From an uncultured Saprospiraceae bacterium (lineage in GTDB: Bacteria; Bacteroidota; Bacteroidia; Chitinophagales; Saprospiraceae), in NCBI GenBank assembly GCA_937923345.1, contig CAKZVJ010000033.1, positions 1-61,736 of the forward strand: 61,736 nucleotides of DNA. The letters run 5' to 3'. The stretch's first letter is position 1, and every line of letters begins with the position of its first letter. The notes below the pieces were generated by a model that was not told where the DNA came from, ran no database searches, and saw only the letters and a list, made by a program, of their open reading frames with translations. Of this stretch, positions 46,054 to 52,850 are shown piece by piece. A program made the position numbers and the translations under genes.

Positions 46054-46728
46054 CTAGTTCACAGGATTTGGTGTAACTGATTTAAAACTAGGAATTTCGA
46101 ATGTAGCATCATCTACTGGTTCAGCCTTAAATTCCATCGCTTCTAAGGTAAGTTTACCCATCAGGCCTTCTTGTTTTATCATAAGCGGAAGACATCCTAT
46201 CTTATCAGTAATTTGTTCAAAGTGGGCATAGACATGTCCCTTATAAAGTGAGGGATCAACTTGTAAGTGTTCTGAATTATACCATAAAGTCATTGTACCA
46301 AATCCAGACTTAACGATGATACTTTTGCATTCAATACCAGCGATTGTTTCTACTCCAGTTCCTTCTGATATCTCTGTTAATTTATCCATTTGCTTACGAC
46401 TATCTAGAGTTACTGCTTCTTCAGTATCCTTAGCCCAGCTATAAATCAAACTATCTTCATGGTTATAAGCTTGATATCCCAATTGCTGACCAGCATCGAT
46501 TTCAGACATATACCTATTTCCTTTGTAGTAGTATTTCTGAACCATATACCCTCGCTCCCCGAGTTGTTCCTTCATGATAGTATTCCAATCTTCATCTGAC
46601 ATCGCCTCTGGATTCGGGTTGCCCATAGTCACCTTATAAGTAATAGTTCCTTCAAAGGACTGAGCACAGAGTAAATAAATGGAAAAAGAAAAAAGAAGGG
46701 TTAAAAATACCTTAGCAGTTTGATGCAT
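46054..46728 (-). CDS. GLPGLI/DUF4412-like secreted protein
   Basis: The 224-residue product starts at the ATG at 46728: it gives the signal peptide MHQTAKVFLTLLFSFSIYLLCAQ, and a TATCTTTG box lies 45 bases upstream, whereas a start at 46899 would add 57 poor codons and overlap dinB. After FEGTITYKVTMGNP, features include VETIAGIECKSIIVKSGFGTMTLWYN and DDATFEIPSFK, the pattern of Bacteroidota proteins that bind a ligand in a lipocalin-like fold. Function unknown; probably periplasmic. Confidence 0.72.
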   Translation of the reverse strand: MHQTAKVFLTLLFSFSIYLLCAQSFEGTITYKVTMGNPNPEAMSDEDWNTIMKEQLGERGYMVQKYYYKGNRYMSEIDAGQQLGYQAYNHEDSLIYSWAKDTEEAVTLDSRKQMDKLTEISEGTGVETIAGIECKSIIVKSGFGTMTLWYNSEHLQVDPSLYKGHVYAHFEQITDKIGCLPLMIKQEGLMGKLTLEAMEFKAEPVDDATFEIPSFKSVTPNPVN

Positions 46729-46772
46729 GTCTGACAATTTTAGTTTTATAGTAATAATTGATGTGATACTGT

Positions 46773-46780
46773 CAAAGATA
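46773..46780 (-). promoter_or_regulatory. -7 box TATCTTTG for the GLPGLI-like gene
   Basis: Exact TAnnTTTG match on the minus strand. It lies inside an upstream extension of the reading frame and so supports the shorter start at 46728. Confidence 0.5.
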
Positions 46781-46895
46781 ATCAAATCCTTCTTGGAATG
46801 ATGTAATTGGGTGCAATTATGAAAAGTATACTTTGAAAAGGTACTACCAACTTGATTAGCATAGATTTGTTTGAAATTGACTATTTTAATCGAAA

Positions 46896-47351
46896 TCAAC
46901 TGTTTGGTCTATCCAACAACCTTCGATGGTAGTTGACCTGCCCCAAATGGTAGCTCAAATGCGTTGATAAATGAACTAGCATGTATTCTATGCTTGTTTT
47001 CTCTTCAAATACTTTGACTGGGAACTCCTTGCTCAGGTCTTCTTCCTCCATTCCTTCTATTGCAGAATTAACCACTTTTATAGTTTCTACAATAGCATTA
47101 AGTAAATCTTCTTTGGGTACGTTTTTGCCTGCAAATTCAAACTTTCGGTCTCTTATATAGCCCGTATGCCCTAATTGAGCCCCAATAAAGGCCTTTAGAT
47201 TTCCTACCAAATGAAGGCATAGATTACCTGCTGAATTGGCAATACTTTTATCTATTGCCCACATTCTTTCTTCGTCTTGATATAGTTCTATTTCTTTCTT
47301 TAGTCGGTTGAGATCTCTCTCAAATAAAGCTTGTAAAGTATGTAGTAACAT
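46896..47351 (-). CDS. DinB-family protein (DUF1572-like)
   Basis: The 151-residue product is a four-helix DinB/YfiT-type protein with metal-ligand His in NLCLHLVGN and in HLSTHLSYHLGQVNYHRR. Members are metal-dependent, often thiol transferases or stress-induced proteins, but most are uncharacterised. The first Met is an ATG at 47351. It is followed by the GLPGLI-like gene, which has its own promoter box. A MITE-like element lies just upstream. Confidence 0.85.
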   Translation of the reverse strand: MLLHTLQALFERDLNRLKKEIELYQDEERMWAIDKSIANSAGNLCLHLVGNLKAFIGAQLGHTGYIRDRKFEFAGKNVPKEDLLNAIVETIKVVNSAIEGMEEEDLSKEFPVKVFEEKTSIEYMLVHLSTHLSYHLGQVNYHRRLLDRPNS

Positions 47352-47402
47352 AAGGCCTAAATTCTATTATTGAATAAAGGTAAAGAAATGAATTTTAATT
47401 TG

Positions 47403-47639
47403 TCCGCTCCGAAAAGTCATGAAAGCACAAAATAGATCTTTTGATGATATTTCCCATTTTATCAATCCACTGAAGCCTGTGCGACAACTAGTTGGCGTGC
47501 TCGTGCATCACTTCATTTCCAAAAGCAAAAATCTCATTCAAAATTATTCATTTTATGGAATTTGTCTTTCTTCAAAATGGCCCCATGTATCTCATCCAAA
47601 ATAGCCTATTTTTTTCAATCTGCTAGTTTCCGGAGTGGA
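47403..47639. mobile_element. MITE-like element with terminal inverted repeats
   Basis: The left end TCCGCTCCGAAAA and the right end TTTCCGGAGTGGA are imperfect inverted repeats (11 of 13 positions). The 237-bp interior has no coding capacity. Its first 75 bases and an internal CATCACT...AAAATCTCATCCAAAAT-like stretch recur in the right-edge copy at 61612, which marks it as a dispersed non-autonomous element. No transposase is visible and I cannot define a target duplication. Confidence 0.7.
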
Positions 47640-47680
47640 ATCTAAAAACCAGCATTAATTCCAATTGAAATCACATTTCT

Positions 47681-48610
47681 TCAATATCCATTCTCCATAT
47701 CCACCACATTCAGTAATTCCACTCTTTTTTGAAAATTTCGATAGTTTTTCACAATGAGATCTGAGGCGGAGGCCACATTGGTAATCGCCGCGATGTGCGG
47801 TGTTATTTTTATCTTTTCATGAGTCCAAAAAGGATGATTTTTGGGCAAGGGTTCTGTTCTAAAAACATCTAATAGGGCACCTGATAAATGCTGACTCTCC
47901 AACAAATCTAACAAATCGGTTTCTACGAGATGCTCCCCTCTTCCTACATTAATCAGGTAGGCGCCTTGATTTAATTGTTGTAAATTCTGTGTATTTAGGA
48001 TATCTTCCGTTTGCTCTGTAAAGGGTAAAATATTGATGAGAATATCCGTTGAGTGAAGTGTTTTGTGAAGGCCATCAACTCCATGATAGCAGGCAACTTT
48101 CGCTATGTCTTTTTGCGATCTCGACCAACCTTTTACTTTGAATCCAAAAGCTGCTAATCTTAAAGCGACGTATGCACCAATCTTACCTAATCCTAAGATG
48201 CCTATAGATACCTCCTCTATAGATTTGTATGGAATAGGTTGCCATTGTTGGTCTTTTTCAAATTGATTGTATTCATCAAACCTTTTCAAATGGGACATGA
48301 TCCCCACCAACACATATTCGAACATGTCTTCAGATAGCTTATCGTCTACCATTCTGCACAGAGCAATATCTTCGTTTAGCGTTTGATGATTGAGCACATG
48401 ATCTATAGATGCCCCTACAGATTGTACCACTTTCAAATTTGGGAATCGAGAAAATAAATCTTTGTCTGCTTTCCAGCATAGTATGAAAGAGATTTTATCG
48501 TAGTCTTTTATATCGGGGTACACTTCAATGTTTACTTCTGGAAGCTTTGCCTTCAAGGCTGCAGCCCAGGGTTTTGGATCTTTATGATTGAAACAGATTG
48601 CTATGCTCAT
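47681..48610 (-). CDS. D-2-hydroxyacid dehydrogenase, GhrA-like
   Basis: The 309-residue protein has the D-isomer dehydrogenase layout: SVGASIDHVL, the NAD(P)-binding GILGLGKIGAYVALRLAAFGFKVKGWSRS, INVGRGEHLVETDLL, and the catalytic His in ITPHIAAITN. It resembles glyoxylate/hydroxypyruvate reductase A. The N-terminal domain is short, as in GhrA. It reduces 2-oxo acids such as glyoxylate; the true substrate is inference. A TAAATTTG box (minus strand, 48663-48670) lies 53 bases upstream. Confidence 0.87.
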   Translation of the reverse strand: MSIAICFNHKDPKPWAAALKAKLPEVNIEVYPDIKDYDKISFILCWKADKDLFSRFPNLKVVQSVGASIDHVLNHQTLNEDIALCRMVDDKLSEDMFEYVLVGIMSHLKRFDEYNQFEKDQQWQPIPYKSIEEVSIGILGLGKIGAYVALRLAAFGFKVKGWSRSQKDIAKVACYHGVDGLHKTLHSTDILINILPFTEQTEDILNTQNLQQLNQGAYLINVGRGEHLVETDLLDLLESQHLSGALLDVFRTEPLPKNHPFWTHEKIKITPHIAAITNVASASDLIVKNYRNFQKRVELLNVVDMENGY

Positions 48611-48662
48611 GTTGGCTCGAAAAAAATCTACTCTTGATCTATTGTGAATTAATATCTACTTT

Positions 48663-48670
48663 CAAATTTA
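48663..48670 (-). promoter_or_regulatory. -7 box TAAATTTG for the GhrA-like gene
   Basis: Exact TAnnTTTG on the minus strand, 53 bases before the ATG at 48610. No -33 TTG is obvious. Confidence 0.45.
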
Positions 48671-48740
48671 GGGAAAACTTATCTTATGTCCACTTTTAAT
48701 TTTGGCATTGCAGCGGATGCGGGCTAAGGATGGGAATGAT

Positions 48741-48870
48741 GGCTCTATTTCAGAGCCAGTCCAAGCCTTGCCGATAGGTAGGCGTAGGACGGAAGCGAAG
48801 CGGACTCATGGACAGCCTGCCCATAGGAGTCGGCTTTTTCTGCCGACTCCTATGGGAGCCCCCAAAAAAT
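48741..48870 (+). repeat. Structured intergenic element, copy 3
   Basis: Hairpin 1 GGCTCTATTTCAGAGCC (48741-48757), AGTCC (48758-48762), a small hairpin, GGACGGAAGCGAAGCGGA (from 48787), CTCATGGACAGCC, hairpin 3 (48820-48856, 15-base arms CCCATAGGAGTCGGC / GCCGACTCCTATGGG), then GCCCCCAAAAAA. An apparent N-terminal extension of the M20 frame reads through it, but the promoter lies after it. Confidence 0.8.
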
Positions 48871-48905
48871 AAGGATACAGGTACTTTTAAGCGACCATAT
48901 TTGTG

Positions 48906-48913
48906 TACTTTTG
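48906..48913 (+). promoter_or_regulatory. -7 box TACTTTTG for the M20 dipeptidase
   Basis: Exact TAnnTTTG, 20 bases before the ATG at 48934. Its place inside the upstream open frame shows that the ATG at 48934, not the one at 48808, is the start. Confidence 0.6.
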
Positions 48914-48933
48914 CGCATACAAAAAATGACATC

Positions 48934-50322
48934 ATGAAAGGACTTAAGAAATATTTGAAAGATAACGAGAAAAGGCATTTGGAAGAGTTGATAGATCTAC
49001 TCAAGGTGCCTTCGGTGAGTGCGGATCCGGCGTACAAAAAGGATGTCGCGAAGACGGCAAAGATGATTGCGGATTTTCTCAAAAAGGCGGGTGCGAAGAA
49101 GGTTGAAGTGTGTAAGACGAAGGGGCATCCGATTGTGTATGGGGAGCGTATCGTGGATAAGAAATTGCCGACGGTACTCGTGTATGGGCACTATGATGTG
49201 CAGCCTGCGGACCCGATCGAATTGTGGGACTCGCCGCCATTTGAGCCAGTGATAAAGAAGACGAAGATACATCCGAAGGGGGCGATTTTTGCACGCGGTG
49301 CTTGTGATGATAAGGGGCAGATGTTTATGCATATCAAGGCGTTTGAGGCGATGGTGGCAAATGATGCGCTGCCGTGTAATGTAAAATTTATGATAGAAGG
49401 CGAAGAGGAAGTAGGTTCGGAAAATCTTGGGGTTTTCTGTCGTGCGAATAAAAAGCGTCTGGCTTGTGATGTGGTGCTCGTATCGGACACGGGGGTCATC
49501 TCCAATAAGCAGCCGTCGATCACGGTCGGTCTGCGTGGATTGAGTTATCTAGAGGTGGAAGTGACGGGTCCTAAGAAGGACTTGCACTCTGGGCTATATG
49601 GTGGTGCAGTTGCGAACCCTATCAATATTTTGTCTAAGATGATTGCTTCGCTACAGGATAAAAATAATAAGATATCGATTCCTGGATTCTATGATGACGT
49701 AGAGCGCGTGTCGAAAAAGGAGCGTACAGAAATGAATAAAGCACCATTTAGTTTGGCGGCATATAAGCGAGGATTGGATGTGAAAGATGTGCATGGGGAG
49801 AAAGGCTACACGACGTTGGAGCGTGCTTCAATACGTCCAACGCTAGATGTCAATGGTATCTGGGGTGGCTATATTGGTGAGGGTGCCAAGACGGTTTTGC
49901 CATCAAAGGCCTACGCGAAAATCTCGATGCGTCTGGTGCCGAATCAAGATCCCGATAAGATCACGAAGTTGTTTACGAAGTACTTCAAGTCTATCGCGCC
50001 GAAGTCGGTAAAGGTAAAGGTCACTCCGCATCATGGGGGCGAACCTGCAGTCACGCCTACCAATACGCCGGAGTATCAAGCGGCGTACAACGCGATGAAG
50101 GCGACGTACAAAAAGAATCCAATACCAGTGCGTAGTGGCGGGTCCATTCCGATTGTTTCTTTGTTTGAAAAAGTGTTGGGCATAAAAACAGTGTTGATGG
50201 GTTTTGGTCTGGACAGCGATGACATTCACTCTCCAAATGAACACTACGGTTTGTTTAACTACTATCGTGGGATAGAGACGATTCCTTACTTTTATGAGGA
50301 ATATGCGAAGCTCAAGAAATGA
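48934..50322 (+). CDS. M20-family dipeptidase
   Basis: The 462-residue product has the M20/M28 metallopeptidase motifs: VYGHYDVQPADPIELWDSPPFEP (His86), GACDDKGQ, EGEEEVGS (the Glu-Glu pair) and the C-terminal HSPNEH. It fits the beta-Ala-His (carnosinase-like) dipeptidase group and binds two zinc ions. There is no signal peptide, so it is cytoplasmic. Codon use is unlike most neighbours: many GCG, GCC, CGT and GGG codons. Start chosen from the promoter box and typical family opening MKGLKKYLKDNEKRHLEELIDLLKVPSVSA. It is followed by argS after 123 bases. Confidence 0.9.
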   Translation: MKGLKKYLKDNEKRHLEELIDLLKVPSVSADPAYKKDVAKTAKMIADFLKKAGAKKVEVCKTKGHPIVYGERIVDKKLPTVLVYGHYDVQPADPIELWDSPPFEPVIKKTKIHPKGAIFARGACDDKGQMFMHIKAFEAMVANDALPCNVKFMIEGEEEVGSENLGVFCRANKKRLACDVVLVSDTGVISNKQPSITVGLRGLSYLEVEVTGPKKDLHSGLYGGAVANPINILSKMIASLQDKNNKISIPGFYDDVERVSKKERTEMNKAPFSLAAYKRGLDVKDVHGEKGYTTLERASIRPTLDVNGIWGGYIGEGAKTVLPSKAYAKISMRLVPNQDPDKITKLFTKYFKSIAPKSVKVKVTPHHGGEPAVTPTNTPEYQAAYNAMKATYKKNPIPVRSGGSIPIVSLFEKVLGIKTVLMGFGLDSDDIHSPNEHYGLFNYYRGIETIPYFYEEYAKLKK

Positions 50323-50329
50323 AAAATTT

Positions 50330-50420
50330 CTTGAGAATTATAAATTGTGAATTATAAATTATAAATTTTCTAGAGTGGCTTAGCAGCGCCTACGGCACCT
50401 TAATAAAGGATTTATAATTT
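50330..50420. repeat. AT-rich ATTATAAATT repeats before argS
   Basis: The motif AATTATAAATT or a variant occurs three to four times between 50337 and 50370, and a related TTTATAATTT near 50411. A similar pair follows the helicase at 61588-61605. Their role is unknown. Confidence 0.5.
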
Positions 50421-50445
50421 AGTTATTTTTTAAAGATAGATTGAA

Positions 50446-52296
50446 GTGAGTAATATAATAAGTGAAATACAGGCGGCAACTGTCGAGGTGGTAAATGATC
50501 TATATAGTGCGAAACTGGATTTGGCGAAGGTCAATGTCTCTGCTACTCGTAAAGATATGGAGGGGGACTACACGATTGTGGTTTTTCCATTCACCAAGAT
50601 GGCGGGTAAGAAGCCAGAGGAAGTGGGTGAAGAATTGGGGGCGAAGCTTGTCGAGGCGCATCCTCATATCAGTGGCTATAATGTGATCAAGGGCTTTCTC
50701 AATTTGAGTGTGGCTGATGATTACTGGTTGTCTGTATTAGGAGATATCGCTGCGGATGCGGACTTTGGAAAAAATGAAAAGAAGGAAGATACGGTAGTCG
50801 TAGAGTTCTCTTCTCCAAATACCAATAAGCCGCTTCACTTAGGGCATATCAGAAACATTCTATTGGGCTGGTCGGTTTCTAAAATTTTACAGGCGGATGG
50901 CTACGAGGTCAAGAAAGTGCAGATCGTGAATGATCGCGGGATTGCTATATGTAGATCGATGTTGGCTTGGCAAAAATTTGGTAATGGTGAAACGCCGGAA
51001 TCTACGGGCATGAAAGGCGATCACTTTGTAGGAAAATACTATGTGAAGTTTGCTAGTGAGTTCTCTAAGGAGTATGAGGCTTGGCAATCGACACCAGCTG
51101 CGGATGAGGCTTTCGAAAACAGAGAGAAAAAATACCAGGCCCTAGATAAGACTGCCTTTATCAAGGAGTATAAAAATGATTATTTCAATACCCACAGTGC
51201 ACTCGGTGCGGAGGCCAAGGCGATGCTTATCGCTTGGGAAGCGGAAGACCCTGAGGTGCGTGCACTATGGAAGAAGATGAACGGCTGGGTACTGAGCGGT
51301 TTTGATCAGACTTACAAGACACTGGGGGTTGACTTTACAAAATTGTATTTTGAGTCCGACACCTACTTGCTGGGCAAGGACATGATAGCGGATGGGCTGG
51401 CAAAGAACATCCTCACACAAGAGGATAAGCGAGTCATGATAGATCTCGAAAATATTGGCTTGGCGACGAAGACCATCATCAAGAGTGATGGGACTTCTAC
51501 TTATACGTCTCAAGATTTGGGAACAGCGCAGTTGCGCTGGGATGACTTCGCGGCGAAGAAGATGATCTATGTGGTGGGCGATGAACAGATTGCACACTTC
51601 CAAGGGGTATTCGAAATCCTAAAGCGCATGAAAGCACCTTATGCGGATGGACTTTTTCATCTGGCGTATGGGATGGTCGACTTGCCGACGGGTCGCATGA
51701 AGTCTCGTGAAGGCACCGTGGTAGATGCCGATGACCTGGTCAATGAGGTGAAGTCTCTAGCGCGCACTAATCTCACGGAACGAGGCGAACTCGAGGTCTT
51801 GACAGCGGAAGAGAAAGAGGACATTGTACACCGAATCGCACTCGGTGCCCTCAAGTATTATATCCTAAAAGTAAATCCTACGCGTCGGATGGTTTTCAAT
51901 CCGGAGGAGTCGTTAGACATGCAGGGCGACACGGGGCCTTATATCCAGAATGCCTATGTGCGTATTCAATCTATCTTGCGCAAGGCGAATCCAGATGGCG
52001 CTGCCCTTACTTACTCCTACCCTAGCTTGGCTCCAGTGGAGAAGAATTTGATCATGCTGCTGTCTTCTTACCCGAGTGTGATTGCGAGCGCGGCGGCTAA
52101 GTATGACCCTTCAGAGGTGGCTGCTTTTTGTTATGCGCTTGGCAAGACATTCCACAAATTTTATCACGACATGAGCATCATGAAGGCGGAGTCTGAGGAT
52201 GCGAAGAATTTCAGAATTGTGTTGGCGACTACGGTTGGGAAGGTTTTGGCGAAAGGGATGGATTTGGTTGGGATTGAGATGCCGGAGAGGATGTGA
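50446..52296 (+). CDS. argS: Arginyl-tRNA synthetase
   Basis: The 616-residue product has a class Ia ArgRS plan: an N-terminal tRNA D-loop-binding domain, EFSSPNTNKPLHLGHIRN (the HLGH signature at residues 131-134), the Rossmann core with VYVVGDEQIAHF-like sequence near residue 385, and a C-terminal DALR anticodon domain from DTGPYIQNAYVRIQSILRKA. It charges tRNA-Arg in the cytoplasm. The start is a GTG at 50446, with no earlier in-frame start and no strong Shine-Dalgarno. GC-rich codons resemble those of the M20 gene before it. A hairpin right after the stop (52330-52360) may end the transcript. Confidence 0.96.
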   Translation: MSNIISEIQAATVEVVNDLYSAKLDLAKVNVSATRKDMEGDYTIVVFPFTKMAGKKPEEVGEELGAKLVEAHPHISGYNVIKGFLNLSVADDYWLSVLGDIAADADFGKNEKKEDTVVVEFSSPNTNKPLHLGHIRNILLGWSVSKILQADGYEVKKVQIVNDRGIAICRSMLAWQKFGNGETPESTGMKGDHFVGKYYVKFASEFSKEYEAWQSTPAADEAFENREKKYQALDKTAFIKEYKNDYFNTHSALGAEAKAMLIAWEAEDPEVRALWKKMNGWVLSGFDQTYKTLGVDFTKLYFESDTYLLGKDMIADGLAKNILTQEDKRVMIDLENIGLATKTIIKSDGTSTYTSQDLGTAQLRWDDFAAKKMIYVVGDEQIAHFQGVFEILKRMKAPYADGLFHLAYGMVDLPTGRMKSREGTVVDADDLVNEVKSLARTNLTERGELEVLTAEEKEDIVHRIALGALKYYILKVNPTRRMVFNPEESLDMQGDTGPYIQNAYVRIQSILRKANPDGAALTYSYPSLAPVEKNLIMLLSSYPSVIASAAAKYDPSEVAAFCYALGKTFHKFYHDMSIMKAESEDAKNFRIVLATTVGKVLAKGMDLVGIEMPERM

Positions 52297-52380
52297 TCGA
52301 GCGGTGCGCAGCAATTTTGATCCAGTGGATCAAAATAGTGAGTGAACCGAGGCTCCTGCCGAGGCTTGCAGTAAGGCTCT
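52297..52380 (+). repeat. GC-rich hairpin spacer after argS
   Basis: ATTTTGATCCA and TGGATCAAAAT form a perfect 11-base stem with a one-base loop just past the argS stop. A second pairing, CCGAGGC...GCCGAGG, follows. It may terminate argS. Its GTGAGTGAACCGAGG resembles the cores of the structured elements but I cannot place it in the family. Confidence 0.5.
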
Positions 52381-52415
52381 AGTGGAGAGTGGAGAGTGGA
52401 GAGTGGAGAGTGGAG
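52381..52415. repeat. Five exact copies of a 7-base repeat
   Basis: AGTGGAG is repeated five times without a mismatch, an expected site for slippage. No ORF crosses it. AT-rich ATAATTAATAATT-like repeats fill 52460-52530. Confidence 0.95.
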
Positions 52416-52540
52416 TTTAAAAAACTGCTTTATACTTGGTACCGCTAAAGCAAAAAATACAGCTAATTAATAATTATTCCATTGCAAATTGATAATTGAC
52501 ACATTGCACATTGATAATTAATAATTGATTTCGGCTGTGT

Positions 52541-52624
52541 CTCCGATTTCGCCGAAGCTGCATCGGAGTCGGGCCATCCAGCACTTCACTGTCGTTTCGG
52601 TCTCCCGTGAAAAAACGGTAGACT
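52541..52624 (-). repeat. Structured intergenic element, copy 7 (minus)
   Basis: On the minus strand: AGTCT (52624-52620), a loop with a CCG...CGG pairing, AGACCGAAACGACAGTGAAG, TGCTGGATGGCCC, then hairpin 3 (52568-52541; CTCCGAT / ATCGGAG) and ACAGCCGAAAT. The AGTCT/AGAC pair replaces AGTCC/GGAC of the other copies by compensatory change. Hairpin 1 upstream is not clear, so the end at 52660 is uncertain. Confidence 0.6.
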
Positions 52625-52850
52625 CCTCCTTACAGTCGGCTGCTTACTACCCCTCACAGAAAAAGTCTTTATTTTGATAGGAGTAGATAACACCTAAATC
52701 ATACTAGATATTAATGAGACTATTTAAATAATTATGAAATGTAATCTGTGGTCAAAATTCGTGTATTTTTCTTTGTTTATAAATTTATTAATTCAAAAAA
52801 ATGCTATATTCGGAATAATATATGATTTTCAAACCAATGAAACAGAACGT

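Noticed and set aside
46729-46899. Longer start for the GLPGLI-like gene
   Set aside because: The added 57 residues would precede the signal peptide, overlap the DinB-like gene and include the -7 box.
48808-48933. N-terminal extension of the M20 dipeptidase by 42 codons
   Set aside because: It reads through structured element copy 3 and the promoter box at 48906; family homology begins at the ATG at 48934.
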